From: Denitrobaculum tricleocarpae
Lineage (GTDB): Bacteria > Pseudomonadota > Alphaproteobacteria > Kiloniellales > Kiloniellaceae
Length of the DNA: 64,000 nucleotides
Assembly (NCBI RefSeq): GCF_007004665.1
Contig: NZ_ML660052.1
Location: 620,001-684,000, forward strand
Reading direction: 5' to 3'
Both the position numbers and the translations under genes were made by a program. Under the pieces are notes generated by a model that did no database searches, was not told the origin of the DNA, and was given only the letters and a program-made list of their open reading frames with translations. Below, piece after piece: positions 42,900 to 54,415 of the stretch. Each line of letters starts with the position of its first letter. Position 1 is the first letter of the stretch.

Positions 42900-45065
42900 T
42901 TAACGCCGCCGGGATTTGCCCTTGTATTTTTTGCGGCTTTTCGATGAAGCGTCGGCACGGGCGATGCGGGCGGTAAAGTCCGGTTTTCCGGATTTCGATG
43001 GTCCCGGCGACAGCTCAAGCTCACTGTTTTCCAGGTTCCGTATTTCATCGCGCAGACGAGCGGCTTCCTCGAACTCGAGATCCGCTGCTGCGGCCCGCAT
43101 CCGTTTGTTGAGATCTTCTAGATGCGTCTTGAGATTGTTGCCGATCAGGTGCGGCGTGGCGTCATCGCCCGTATCGACGGTGACATGATCGCTCTCGTAA
43201 ACGCTCTGAAGGATGTCGGTGATTTGTTTGCGGACGGATTCCGGTGTGATGCCGTTCGCCGCATTGTAGGCCTGTTGCTTTTCCCGCCGCCGGTCGGTTT
43301 CGCCCAGCGCCGCTTTCAGGGAATCCGTCATCACATCGGCGTAAAGAATGACCTTACCGTCGACGTTGCGCGCCGCGCGTCCGATCGTCTGAATCAGGGA
43401 TGTCGTCGAGCGCAGAAAACCCTCGCGGTCTGCGTCGAGGATACAGACCCGGCCGCACTCCGGAATGTCCAGTCCCTCCCGCAGCAGGTTAATCCCGATC
43501 AGCACATCGAACACGCCCAGCCGCAGGTCACGTATGATCTCGATCCGCTCCAGGGTATCCACATCCGAATGAACGTAGCGGACTTTGATGCCGGCTTCGT
43601 ACATATATTCGGTCAGGTCCTCCGCCATGCGCTTGGTCAGGGTCGTGACCAGGACCCTCAAACCTGCAGCCACGGCGGTCCTGCACTCCTCGATCAGGTC
43701 GTCAACCTGGGTCTCTGTCGGGCGGATCTCGCAGATCGGATCGATCAGTCCCGTCGGCCGGATGATCTGTTCGGCATAGACGCCGCCTGTCTGCTCAAGC
43801 TCCCACTTTCCGGGTGTTGCCGAGACATAGAGCGTCTGCGGCCGCATCGCATTCCACTCCTCGAACTTCAACGGTCGGTTGTCGATGCAGGATGGCAGCC
43901 GGAAACCATACTCCGCCAGCGTCGATTTACGCGCGAAGTCACCCCGGTACATGCCATGGAGCTGCCCGGTGGTGACGTGGCTCTCATCAACGAAGAGCAC
44001 TGCGTTATCCGGCAGGTATTCAAAAAGTGTCGGCGGAGGCTCACCCGGCGCACGGCCCGTCAGATAGCGCGAATAGTTTTCGATGCCGGCGCAGGAACCG
44101 GTCGCCTCAATCATCTCGATGTCGAAGGTGGTACGTTGCTCGAGCCGTTCCGCGGGCAGCAGTTGGTCTGTCGAGCGGAAGTGCTCAAGCTGCGCCTTGA
44201 GGTCGATTTTGATCTGTTTGACGGCCTGCTGCAGTGTCGGCCGGGGCGTAACGTAGTGACTATTGGCGTAGATCTTGACCTGCTCGAGAGTATTGGTTTT
44301 GTGCCCGGTCAGGGGATCGAACTCCTGTATGTACTCGATTTCATCGCCGAAGAGACTGATACGCCAGGCGCGATCCTCATAGTGGGCCGGGAAGATCTCG
44401 ATGGTATCGCCGTTGACCCTGAAGGTGCCGCGGCCGAATGCGACGTCGTTGCGGGAATAGTGCAATTCGACCAGGGAACCCAGCAGTTCCCGTCTGTCGA
44501 TCATCTGGCCGGGCTGCAGAGAGATAATCATCTGGGCGTAGGTCTCGGGCGAACCTATACCGTAAATGCAGGAGACCGACGCCACGATGATGACATCGTC
44601 CCGTTCGAACAGAGCCCGGGTCGCGGAGTGACGCATCCGGTCGATCTGTTCGTTCACCGAGCTGTCTTTCTCGATGTAAGTGTCGCTGCGCGCGACATAG
44701 GCTTCGGGCTGGTAGTAGTCGTAGTAGGAGACGAAATACTCGACCGCATTATCGGGGAAAAAGGATTTCATCTCGGAATAGAGCTGCGCCGCAAGCGTCT
44801 TGTTGTGGGCCAGGACAAGCGCCGGACGCTGCAGGCGCTGTATGGTGTGCGCCATGGTAAAGGTCTTACCCGAGCCGGTGACGCCGAGCAGAACCTGATC
44901 GCGTTCACCCTTGATCAGCCCCTCGGTGATTTCTTCGATGGCCTGCGGCTGGTCTCCGGCGGGCTCATAGTCGGAATCAATCCGAAAAGGACGTGAATCA
45001 GCCTTTGAAAAGGAGTCCGGGAGGGCTTCGATTAGTGTGCTGCTCATGGGCATATATATGCCCAT
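42900..45065 (-). CDS. uvrB: Excinuclease ABC subunit UvrB
   Basis: Helicase-fold damage-verification subunit of UvrABC. Walker A is [14 protein letters not shown]; the beta-hairpin region follows as [19 protein letters not shown]-box-like [10 protein letters not shown], helicase motif V/VI ([15 protein letters not shown]) and the C-terminal UVR motif ([15 protein letters not shown]) are present. 721 aa from ATG 45065; ATGs at 45053 and 45047 are in frame. The start region is embedded in a perfect 20-bp palindrome. The Lys/Arg-rich tail is unusual but common in this class. No LexA box was found upstream. Confidence 0.96.
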   Translation of the reverse strand: MGIYMPMSSTLIEALPDSFSKADSRPFRIDSDYEPAGDQPQAIEEITEGLIKGERDQVLLGVTGSGKTFTMAHTIQRLQRPALVLAHNKTLAAQLYSEMKSFFPDNAVEYFVSYYDYYQPEAYVARSDTYIEKDSSVNEQIDRMRHSATRALFERDDVIIVASVSCIYGIGSPETYAQMIISLQPGQMIDRRELLGSLVELHYSRNDVAFGRGTFRVNGDTIEIFPAHYEDRAWRISLFGDEIEYIQEFDPLTGHKTNTLEQVKIYANSHYVTPRPTLQQAVKQIKIDLKAQLEHFRSTDQLLPAERLEQRTTFDIEMIEATGSCAGIENYSRYLTGRAPGEPPPTLFEYLPDNAVLFVDESHVTTGQLHGMYRGDFARKSTLAEYGFRLPSCIDNRPLKFEEWNAMRPQTLYVSATPGKWELEQTGGVYAEQIIRPTGLIDPICEIRPTETQVDDLIEECRTAVAAGLRVLVTTLTKRMAEDLTEYMYEAGIKVRYVHSDVDTLERIEIIRDLRLGVFDVLIGINLLREGLDIPECGRVCILDADREGFLRSTTSLIQTIGRAARNVDGKVILYADVMTDSLKAALGETDRRREKQQAYNAANGITPESVRKQITDILQSVYESDHVTVDTGDDATPHLIGNNLKTHLEDLNKRMRAAAADLEFEEAARLRDEIRNLENSELELSPGPSKSGKPDFTARIARADASSKSRKKYKGKSRRR
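45046..45065. promoter_or_regulatory. Perfect 20-bp palindrome at the uvrB start
   Basis: ATGGGCATATATATGCCCAT is an exact palindrome. It contains three in-frame uvrB start candidates and an AT-rich centre. It could be a protein-binding site or a small hairpin that hides the starts. Confidence 0.35.
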
Positions 45066-45232
45066 CGCGGAGCGCGGAGGCCAGTGCAGATTGCACTCCC
45101 AAAAGGAAAATTGAACGTTGGCCTATTCGGAAATTCGTTTTACACGCTAAGAGGGAGTTTGATAGAAAAATATATCCGTTTTGAAGAGACGGCTACGCTT
45201 TCCACACAAGTCTATCGCTTGCTTTGAGCAGC

Positions 45233-46930
45233 CTAACCCCAGGATTCCTGGGCACCAAGGCGCCGCGCGACTGCGGGGCGTCTCTCAGGTTGCTCAAAGA
45301 CTTCGATCTCTTGCGATGGACGACCGAAATGGTAGCCTTGGGCAAACACGATGCCACTCTTCGTCAGGAACTTGCAGGTCTCATCGTCCTCGACCATCTC
45401 GGCAACGGTGTCGATACCAAGATCGACGCAGAGGTCGGCAATGGCCTTGAGGATGTGGGCGGAGGTTTTATCGTGCAGACATTCGCGCACATAGCTGCCG
45501 TCAATCTTGAGGATATCGACCTGGAATTGACGGAGATACTGGAGTGAGGCTTCGCCCACGCCGAAGTCGTCGAGACAGACCAGATGGCCGTCGTTGCGCA
45601 ATGCCTGGATCGCGTTGTTGGCCACGATCGGGTTTTCCATCCGAGAGGATTCCGTGATCTCGAAGAGGATGTGTTTTCGGTTTTCGCCCAAGGCAACGAG
45701 CTGTTCCCGGAGGGTTTCGACGAACACGCTGTCGCCAATCGACTGGGCGGAGAGATTGACCGCCACCGCTCGTTGAGATGTCATCTCGCCTTGTTTGCGC
45801 AGCCAGCTGATGGCCTTTCGGCACACCGCCATGTCGAAGCCCCGAATGAGGCTCAAATCCTCCGCCGACTGAATGAAGCGGGCGGGCGATCCGATTTCCC
45901 CGTCGATGCGTGCAAGGAGTTCGTAGTGATGCGTTGCGCGGGTATCCAGTCTGACGATCGGTTGGAACACGAGTCTGAAGGACTCGTCAGCGATCACCGA
46001 CCGAACCTCGGTGGCTGTTCTCTGAATCTGTGCGAGAATCTTGGGAAGCCCGTTCTGAAGATCGTTCAGTCTGATCCCATTGTCGCCACCGCGCGCAAAC
46101 TGGCGGACCATGTAATCGAATGCTTGTGCAGGATTGCCGTCGCCGACGCCGGCCTCCGCCAGGATAACACTGGCCTTTTCGATTTCGACGCCCAGGCCGC
46201 TTGGATCGGCTGATTTTACCTTGGCCGAGATTTTTGAGCTCAGCTGTTCAATGTCGACTTCTGGGCGGTGGATCAAACCGAAGCGGCCCTCGCCGAATGC
46301 CGCCGCCGAATTGGCATCATCCGAGCTCGCGCGCAGGTAGCTGTTGATGGTCTCGTGCAGCTCTTCCTGAGAAGCGGTATCCAGCTGATCCAGGACCGTC
46401 GAGTAATTGCTGAGCTCAAGCAGGGTCAAGGTGTGGTCGTTTGCGGTTTCCAGGCTCCGTGAGACCACTTTGTTGAAGCTGGCGGTATCATGCATGACCG
46501 CGCCCGCCGCTTCGCGGGCTTCGGCGCCGGAACTTGCACGCGGTGCCGCAGGTATCTTGCAGGACAAGAAGTAATGACGCTGCAGATCCTCCACAAAGTA
46601 ACCGGTTAACGAAAGGGTGCGCGGTGCCCCCTTGGTGTTGCGGCACATAATGTTGATCGGTTCCGGGCGCGCGCCTCCGGTCATCCCGCCGAGGGTTGCG
46701 TTCACCACGGACTGATCCTGTTCAACGATGAACTCCTGCAGCCCATGGCCCTTCATTTCGTCTGCGCTGAGCCCGAAAACGCTGCGGCAGGCCCCGCTTG
46801 CAAAAACGATTTTATGGTCCGCAGTCAGTTCCAGCAGCAGATCCGCACGGCAAAAGGCGAACGCCAGAAACCTGTCGCGTTCCTGGCGCAGTTGCTTAAC
46901 CGACTGGGGTTGAGGGGTGCCGTCTGCCAT
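45233..46930 (-). CDS. PAS / degenerate GGDEF / EAL domain protein
   Basis: Order: PAS (about 20-125), a degenerate GGDEF (about 150-225, with GEGRF at 213-217 instead of GGDEF), and EAL (about 312-560). The EAL domain keeps ExLxR (E337-LLAR) and the DDFG loop (LVCLDDFGVGE), with KIDGSYV. This suggests c-di-GMP phosphodiesterase activity with a non-catalytic GGDEF as a possible GTP sensor. No membrane helices. 565 aa. Whether the enzyme is active cannot be told from sequence alone. Confidence 0.9.
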   Translation of the reverse strand: MADGTPQPQSVKQLRQERDRFLAFAFCRADLLLELTADHKIVFASGACRSVFGLSADEMKGHGLQEFIVEQDQSVVNATLGGMTGGARPEPINIMCRNTKGAPRTLSLTGYFVEDLQRHYFLSCKIPAAPRASSGAEAREAAGAVMHDTASFNKVVSRSLETANDHTLTLLELSNYSTVLDQLDTASQEELHETINSYLRASSDDANSAAAFGEGRFGLIHRPEVDIEQLSSKISAKVKSADPSGLGVEIEKASVILAEAGVGDGNPAQAFDYMVRQFARGGDNGIRLNDLQNGLPKILAQIQRTATEVRSVIADESFRLVFQPIVRLDTRATHHYELLARIDGEIGSPARFIQSAEDLSLIRGFDMAVCRKAISWLRKQGEMTSQRAVAVNLSAQSIGDSVFVETLREQLVALGENRKHILFEITESSRMENPIVANNAIQALRNDGHLVCLDDFGVGEASLQYLRQFQVDILKIDGSYVRECLHDKTSAHILKAIADLCVDLGIDTVAEMVEDDETCKFLTKSGIVFAQGYHFGRPSQEIEVFEQPERRPAVARRLGAQESWG

Positions 46931-47078
46931 AATTCTCCGCCGAAACGAGCAGGCGCCCCTCTAAGCTGAGGAATCTGCATCGGAGTCATCGAGAGAACAC
47001 TGTACGAATTCTAGATTAAAACGCTGTAAAGACTTGCCCTGACTGAACTCGTCCCGGGATTGTCCAGTAAAACGCTCG

Positions 47079-47726
47079 TTAGTCTTCGCTTAAGTCTTTG
47101 ATTTTCGGGGGTAACCAGGCGCTTTCCTGCCGTTCGTAAGCTGATACCAGGTACCGCAGCGGGCCTCCCGGCACGATTGTGTCGAAGGGATAGCAGGTGA
47201 CCAGCGTCAAGGCCGCTTCACCGTTTCCTGCCGCCAGGCGGGCATATCTGGCATCTATGACCTGCCGGTCTGTCGCGGTGTAGCTGCGCCAGACCCCGTC
47301 TGGTGACTGAACGCGAATCTCCATCCCGTATTCTACCTTCTTGAGAAATGCGAAATGCGTGTCACGGTGACCGCTGAGAATACTGTGCCCGCTGGTGCCG
47401 GGCGCTGCCGTACCCTCCAGATGCGCTGGCCCGAATGCAAGAGTTCTGCCGCTTGCACCGGCCAGGACCATGAGATCGACATTCAGATCCGGGATCTGCA
47501 TGCGCGCGACCGGCCAGGTATCGGCCCAGGGCCAGGGGCGCACTTCTTTTTCGCCCTTAAGGGTATCGCTCCAGGCCTCCTGAACCAGAACCTGCGCCAA
47601 TTCGGCTTTCAGGTGGATGTACCCGGCTTCGCCGACTTGCCAGATGCCCAGACCGATTATTGCCGCGCCCAGGATTGCGGCGCCTTTACGGCGCAGCAAC
47701 CCTGACACTTTCTTGGTCTCAGGCAT
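47079..47726 (-). CDS. Class GN sortase
   Basis: A sortase-fold transpeptidase of the class found in Gram-negative marine proteobacteria (TIGR03784-type). It has an N-terminal membrane helix (AAILGAAIIGLGIWQVGEAG), H120 (LSGHRDTHF), catalytic C178 (LVTCYPF) and R191 (GGPLRYL). 215 aa from ATG 47726, overlapping the upstream target gene by eight bases. The neighbour carries an LPxTx signal, so it is the likely single substrate. Biological role of the pair is unknown. Confidence 0.95.
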   Translation of the reverse strand: MPETKKVSGLLRRKGAAILGAAIIGLGIWQVGEAGYIHLKAELAQVLVQEAWSDTLKGEKEVRPWPWADTWPVARMQIPDLNVDLMVLAGASGRTLAFGPAHLEGTAAPGTSGHSILSGHRDTHFAFLKKVEYGMEIRVQSPDGVWRSYTATDRQVIDARYARLAAGNGEAALTLVTCYPFDTIVPGGPLRYLVSAYERQESAWLPPKIKDLSED

Positions 47727-50148
47727 GGTTTTCGTGCCCCCGGCGCGAGAGGCTGATGCCAGCGAAGACCAGGCCACCCAGGATCAGGAGAGCGATGCCG
47801 ATGATGGCGTTCAGCGCTGCCGGCGTCGCGGTCTGGGGCAGGTGAACGGCCTTGCCTTTGGCCGATGGTGCCATCGCGGCCAGGGATGCAGGCAGTTTGC
47901 GGACCGGCATTGCCGTGGACTTCGTTGGGGCAGGATCTGCGGCCGGCGGGGCTTCGGATTCGATCGATCCGCCGGTGCCGAAGACCTTTTCACGGCTCCA
48001 GCCATCGGGTAGTTCGCGCGGCACTTCGTGGCTCTGCAAAGCCTCATCTCTTGGGCGGGCCGGCTGATCGTCGATGGCGACCAGGCTGGTGTAACGGGTC
48101 ACCAGTTGGTGTTCCAGGGCCACTTCCAGTGCGTCAACGCGGACGGCAACCGGGTCCCGGCCCAGGAAGAGGTCATCGGTGATCTCTTCAAACTTGGACC
48201 GCCCCCAGAGCGCGGCAATACCGGCCGCTTCGCTTGGTTTTTCCAAAGACGTCCGGCGCTGCCAGTCTTCCGTTCCCTGGCGCCCGCTGATCAGCACGCT
48301 GCCAGAGAGAGACGCCACGTCCACCTCGCCGATCTTGGAGACCACCACGACCGGTTCACCCTCGTAGAGGTCGGGAACAACCGATGGATAGCTCTCAATC
48401 CTCTTTCCGGCACTGCCGGGCCAACCGAGGGAAATACTGGTCAAAGCGGGCCGCTCGAGCTTGCGCAGCAGCGCTGACATCTTGACCGACACCTCATTCG
48501 GATCGCCGATATAGGTGAATGTGCCGCGACCGGCTTCAGCCGCCTTGCGCATGAAATAGCTGTTTGGCGCGGCACCGATGCCGACTGTAAACAACCGGCT
48601 CGATGCGAGTTTCTCGGCGATCAGCTTGAAGAGTTCGGCTTCGTTTCCAACCGCGCCGTCGGTCAGAAAGACAACCTGTTGAAGGCGGTCGTCGGCGTGC
48701 TTGTCGATGATCTCGGCCTGCGCGTTCATCTGCAGCGCCTGGAGCAGGGCGGACCGCATCTCCGTGCCACCGTCCGATTCCAGGGCGTTGACATAGGCTT
48801 GCGCCCGCCGGAGCGAGTCCGCCGTGACCGGCACAATTCTCTCGAAGAGGCTGTAAGTCTTGTTGTTGAAGCGGATGACGTTGAAGCGGTCGCGCGGCTG
48901 CAGGCGGGAGATGGCGAGGGAGAGGGCGGCCCGCGCCTGCTCCAGCGACGCTCCGTGCATCGAGCCGGAGGTGTCGATCACAAAGACCACGTCGCGCGGG
49001 GGGAAGGGTTCCATGGAGGGGGCGTGCTTCAGGTTGTCCAGGTCCTCGGGGTGAGGCGCTTGAGAGGGAGGGGTCACCATCATCATCACGTAGCTCTCGC
49101 CCCCGAAGTCTTCCACGAACACGGAAGCTTGCGGCGCAGTTGCGGAGGCCAGGCGCCATTCCACCACGAAATCCTTATTGGCCTGAACCGAGCCGTCGCG
49201 GAGGGTGATCACCTTCCTGCGGTCGTCGAGGGCTTCGATATCAACCGGATGATAGAGGCTGGAAAGGCTGTCCAGCGGTGCGCCCGGATCGAGCCGGACC
49301 GTCAGGGTCACGGGATTGACGCGCTCACCCACTGGACCAAAGAGGTCGCGGTCTTCCGGGACAAAGCTGGCCGGTGTCGTGCCGGGGATTCCTTGAGGTG
49401 CGCTATCGACGGTTTGCGGCTGCTCGCGGGAACGCTCGTCGCGCGGCGTATAGCGCGGTGCGACGACCATCGGAAAGCGAAGCGAGAAGGTGCCGTCGCT
49501 GTAGAGGGCGCTATCCTGGTACTCGATATCGACGATGATTTCTTCCCCGGGTCCGATGTTGGCCAGGGACGTCACGAAGACATTCGGCCGTTCCGACGAC
49601 AGCAGGCTGGCGCGCTTCCCGGAGGCTGCGGCGGCGTCATAGGCCCGTTTTGCCTGCTCTTTTTCAAGAATTTTGCCCGTGATCACCCGGCCACCCACGG
49701 ACATGACCAGTCGATCGACCGCTGATTTCTCGGGCAGCGGGAAGACGTAAATGCCCTCTTGCCAGTTGTCGGAAGGATTGGTGAAGCGCTGCCGCAAGGC
49801 GACACGCGCAATCATCCCGGTGACTGAGATCCGGACGTCGCTGTCCAGCTGCGGGGCCTCAAAGGCTTCGCCGTTGGGACCGCTGGGAAAGAACAAACCC
49901 GTGAGCGGGGCCTCCGAGGCCTGGTTCGGGGCCTCCGCCGAGGGCACACCCGCTGCCCGCGCGGCAAAACTATTGGCCGGCAGCAGCACCAGCGTCGCGA
50001 TCAGCATAGTGATGGCTGCAAAAAGCGACAGCAGGATGATACCAACGGCTTTGCCACAGCCTGCGGCAACGCGCGGGGGGATAATGCCCGCCGGAACCGC
50101 CAGGGCATCGGCAGAATAGAGAGGGTCGGAGGGGCGGATCGCGGGCAT
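47719..50148 (-). CDS. Marine proteobacterial sortase target protein (VIT + vWA)
   Basis: 809 residues. A membrane helix (about 37-57) is followed by a VIT domain (residues ~100-230) and a von Willebrand A domain with the MIDAS motif DTSGSM at 392-397 (metal-dependent adhesion). The C-terminus is a sorting signal: LPQTA at 770-774, hydrophobic stretch, then RRGHENHA. This is the TIGR03788-type dedicated substrate of class GN sortase encoded immediately downstream. It resembles inter-alpha-trypsin-inhibitor heavy chain architecture; surface or periplasmic ligand binding is likely, but the ligand is unknown. Confidence 0.95.
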   Translation of the reverse strand: MPAIRPSDPLYSADALAVPAGIIPPRVAAGCGKAVGIILLSLFAAITMLIATLVLLPANSFAARAAGVPSAEAPNQASEAPLTGLFFPSGPNGEAFEAPQLDSDVRISVTGMIARVALRQRFTNPSDNWQEGIYVFPLPEKSAVDRLVMSVGGRVITGKILEKEQAKRAYDAAAASGKRASLLSSERPNVFVTSLANIGPGEEIIVDIEYQDSALYSDGTFSLRFPMVVAPRYTPRDERSREQPQTVDSAPQGIPGTTPASFVPEDRDLFGPVGERVNPVTLTVRLDPGAPLDSLSSLYHPVDIEALDDRRKVITLRDGSVQANKDFVVEWRLASATAPQASVFVEDFGGESYVMMMVTPPSQAPHPEDLDNLKHAPSMEPFPPRDVVFVIDTSGSMHGASLEQARAALSLAISRLQPRDRFNVIRFNNKTYSLFERIVPVTADSLRRAQAYVNALESDGGTEMRSALLQALQMNAQAEIIDKHADDRLQQVVFLTDGAVGNEAELFKLIAEKLASSRLFTVGIGAAPNSYFMRKAAEAGRGTFTYIGDPNEVSVKMSALLRKLERPALTSISLGWPGSAGKRIESYPSVVPDLYEGEPVVVVSKIGEVDVASLSGSVLISGRQGTEDWQRRTSLEKPSEAAGIAALWGRSKFEEITDDLFLGRDPVAVRVDALEVALEHQLVTRYTSLVAIDDQPARPRDEALQSHEVPRELPDGWSREKVFGTGGSIESEAPPAADPAPTKSTAMPVRKLPASLAAMAPSAKGKAVHLPQTATPAALNAIIGIALLILGGLVFAGISLSRRGHENHA

Positions 50149-51729
<1,581 letters not shown>

Positions 51730-51784
51730 CGCAGAAGACCGGTAAATCCCGGGCCGGAGGGTCGTCTCTCTGGCCTGAAATCTG

Positions 51785-51822
51785 AAAACCGCCCGTGGCC
51801 TGACTGGTTCGGGCGGTTTTTT
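51785..51822 (+). terminator. Terminator of the aminotransferase gene
   Basis: AAAACCGCCCG and CGGGCGGTTTT make an 11-bp stem with a 14-base loop, followed by TTTTTT-type tail. Confidence 0.9.
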
Positions 51823-52098
51823 CATGCAATCAGCGCTGTGGCAAATCCCGCCTGCGACAGATTTCTTGTTGCATGTTTCAGAGATTCTTTGGGACCATGT
51901 CAATGCAACCATAAAAATCGTGAGGGAAGTTTATCGAGCACCGTTAGTCACACATCGCGCGTACCGGTCCGATCCAAATACTTGCTTTTTTAAGCATCAC
52001 GTGAAACGGCCTCTCCTTTCCAAAGCTGGGGACGCTTCAGGGCCTTGATCCTCTTAATCAAGACCGATCGTACCCTGCGGCGCCAAAGGGAGGAGAAA
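51823..52098. other. Gap upstream of the EF-G-like gene
   Basis: 276 bp; moderately AT-rich, with the promoter of the EF-G-like gene expected here. No ORF of note. Confidence 0.35.
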
Positions 52099-54129
52099 AT
52101 GACGTCAAAGTCTGCTGAACCGGCACGTTGTGCCGTTATCGTCGGACCTTACACGAGCGGCAAGACAACGCTTATGGAGGCCCTGCTTCACGCAGCGGGG
52201 GCGATCGGACGAAAAGGTTCCGTCACCGAAGGCAACACAGTTGGAGATCCCTCAGCCGAGGCCCGTGCCCGGCTTATGGGGGTCGAGGCCAACTTCGCGC
52301 ACTGCGAATATCTGGGCGAGCGCTGGTTCTTCATCGACTGTCCCGGGTCTATCGAACTTGCTTACGACAGCCAAAGCGCCCTGATGGCGGCCGATGTGGC
52401 GATCGTGGTCATCCCGCCCGAAGTCGACCGGGTCCTCGCAATGGCGCCACTCTTCAAGTTCCTGGACGACTATGAGATCCCCCACTTACTTTTTATCGGA
52501 AAGACCGACAAGTCGGCGACCCGCGTCCGTGACATCATGGAGGCTTTGCAAACGCTGTCTTCCCGGCCGCTGCTGCTGCGTCAGGTGCCGATCCGCGAGG
52601 GCGACCGGATCACCGGGTTTGTCGATCTCGTCAGCGAGCGGGCCTACAGATACAAAGAAGGCGGCCCATCGGATCTGATCGAGATCCCTGAAGATGTAAA
52701 GCCGCGGGAAGACGAAGCCCGGCAGGAACTGCTCGAATCCCTCGCCGACTTTGACGATAACCTGCTTGAACAGCTGCTTGAAGACCGTGTGCCCGGCTCC
52801 GATGAAGTCTACGGCCAATTGAGCAAGGACCTCGCCGAAGATCTGATCGTTCCGGTCTTTATGGGTTCGGGCGAACATGGCAACGGCGTCACACGCCTAT
52901 TTAAGGCGCTTCGCCATGATGTGCCCCCGCCCAGTGTTGCTGCCAAGCGGCTGGGGGTTTCCATGAATGGCAGTTTCAGTGCCAGTGTGATCAAAACGCT
53001 GAATCAACAGCATACGGGAAAACTCTCGGTCGCGCGGATCTGGCACGGAGAGATCACAGAGGCAGGCCTGATCGGTGAAACCAAACCCTCGGGGCTCTAT
53101 CGTTTGATGGGGGGCGAAAGTCAAAAAATCACTGTTGCGCGTGAGGGCGAGTTGGTCGCTCTGGGGCGGCTCCAGGACGCCCGGACGAGCGATCTGCTCA
53201 CTTTAGCCGGACCCCTGCGCAACGAGGATTTCATTTGGCCTGAAGTGCCTAAGCCCGTGTATGCCCTGGCAATTTCGCCCCGAAACCGGCAGGACGACGT
53301 GAAACTCTCGGCGAGCCTCGCCAGACTGATCGAGGAGGATCCCACTCTTTCAGTGGAGCACAACGCCGATACGCATCAGATGCTGCTCTGGGGGCAGGGG
53401 GAGATCCATCTGAAAATTGTGATCGAGCGCCTGAAATCCAGGTACAATGTCGAAGTTGACGCGACACCGCCGCAGACCGCTTATAAGGAGACCATCAAGA
53501 GGCAGGTGAAGCAGCACTCGCGCTTCAAGCGACAGAGTGGCGGTCACGGGCAGTTTGGCGACGTTCAGATGGAGATCAAGCCGCTGCGGCGAGGCGAGGG
53601 CTTTGAATTCGTCGATAAAGTGGTCGGCGGTGCGGTGCCAAAGCAGTACATCTCGGCCGTTGAAGCCGGTGCGAAGGAGTATCTGAGCCGCGGTCCGCTG
53701 GGCTTTCCGGTGGTCGACGTCTCCGTGACCCTGGTCGACGGACAGCATCATTCGGTGGATAGTTCCGATCAGGCCTTCAAATCGGCGGCCCGTCTGGCCA
53801 TGTCGGAAGGCTTGCCGCAGTGCAGCCCGGTGCTTCTTGAGCCTATCTATGAAGTGGTGATCTCGGTGCCGGCTGAGTTCACGGCCCGGGTTCACGGTCT
53901 GGTCAGCGCCAGGAGAGGGCAGATTCTGGGCTTTGAAGCTAAATCAGGCTGGGAAAGCTGGGACGAGTTCAAATGCCACATGCCGCAGGCAGAGCTGCAC
54001 GATCTGATCATCGAGCTACGCTCGCTTACGATAGGCGTCGGCAGTTTCGAGTGGCAGTTCGATCATCTTCAGGAATTGACGGGAAAGCTTGCTGACCGGG
54101 TCATGGAGTCGCACCGGGCCGAACATTGA
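52099..54129 (+). CDS. Elongation factor G-like GTPase (EF-G paralogue)
   Basis: A 676-residue protein with the five-domain EF-G layout: G domain with P-loop GPYTSGKT (16-23), G3 DCPGS (80-84), domain II, and domains III-V ending in VRARRGQILGF-like loop HGLVSARRGQILGFEAKSGW. It differs from canonical EF-G: the switch I RGIT region is not recognisable and G4 is GKTD (134-137) in place of NKxD. This matches the EF-G-like (FusA2-type) paralogues, whose role is uncertain. ATG 52099 follows GGGAGGAG. Monocistronic. Confidence 0.93.
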   Translation: MTSKSAEPARCAVIVGPYTSGKTTLMEALLHAAGAIGRKGSVTEGNTVGDPSAEARARLMGVEANFAHCEYLGERWFFIDCPGSIELAYDSQSALMAADVAIVVIPPEVDRVLAMAPLFKFLDDYEIPHLLFIGKTDKSATRVRDIMEALQTLSSRPLLLRQVPIREGDRITGFVDLVSERAYRYKEGGPSDLIEIPEDVKPREDEARQELLESLADFDDNLLEQLLEDRVPGSDEVYGQLSKDLAEDLIVPVFMGSGEHGNGVTRLFKALRHDVPPPSVAAKRLGVSMNGSFSASVIKTLNQQHTGKLSVARIWHGEITEAGLIGETKPSGLYRLMGGESQKITVAREGELVALGRLQDARTSDLLTLAGPLRNEDFIWPEVPKPVYALAISPRNRQDDVKLSASLARLIEEDPTLSVEHNADTHQMLLWGQGEIHLKIVIERLKSRYNVEVDATPPQTAYKETIKRQVKQHSRFKRQSGGHGQFGDVQMEIKPLRRGEGFEFVDKVVGGAVPKQYISAVEAGAKEYLSRGPLGFPVVDVSVTLVDGQHHSVDSSDQAFKSAARLAMSEGLPQCSPVLLEPIYEVVISVPAEFTARVHGLVSARRGQILGFEAKSGWESWDEFKCHMPQAELHDLIIELRSLTIGVGSFEWQFDHLQELTGKLADRVMESHRAEH

Positions 54130-54300
54130 GAGCGTTTGGGAGTGATCCGGCATAACATGTGACCCTTTTCGCGGCGTCCGTGAACTGAGATTCGGTTCTT
54201 CAGCTACGTTTCCGGTCATTTCCACCGAAATGGATCGGATGCGAAGGCCGAGGCTTGTCTAAAGTGTTGAAATAATGAGGGGATTCTGAGTATTTTCTTT

Positions 54301-54317
54301 TTTAGAATAATTCTAAA
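54301..54317. promoter_or_regulatory. Irr box (iron control element) upstream of dps
   Basis: TTTAGAATAATTCTAAA matches the ICE consensus TTTAGAA-N3-TTCTAAA exactly. It ends seven bases before the dps -35 hexamer. Confidence 0.85.
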
Positions 54318-54323
54318 AATAGC

Positions 54324-54352
54324 TTGCGATCTCTCACGTTCATGGCTATATT
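54324..54352 (+). promoter_or_regulatory. Sigma-70 promoter of dps
   Basis: TTGCGA-N17-TATATT, optimal spacing, located between two Irr-type boxes; the expected start lies about 54359. Confidence 0.7.
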
Positions 54353-54361
54353 CACTATGAA

Positions 54362-54378
54362 ATTAGAATCGTTCTAAA
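54362..54378. promoter_or_regulatory. Second Irr box overlapping the dps transcription start
   Basis: ATTAGAATCGTTCTAAA matches the ICE consensus with one mismatch. It begins 10 bases after the -10 hexamer and would cover the expected start, a repressing position. Confidence 0.82.
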
Positions 54379-54415
54379 AATATCTTTAAGCGTTTGCTAT
54401 TAATAGGAGAGTGAG

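Noticed and set aside
43122..44996. 624-codon open frame antisense to uvrB
   Set aside because: It is a shadow of the uvrB codon pattern. The product has no recognisable domain and uvrB on the other strand is certain.
45066..45232. LexA (SOS) box upstream of uvrB
   Set aside because: No GTTC-N7-GTTC or GAAC-N7-GAAC match was found in the gap; likewise none near uvrC.
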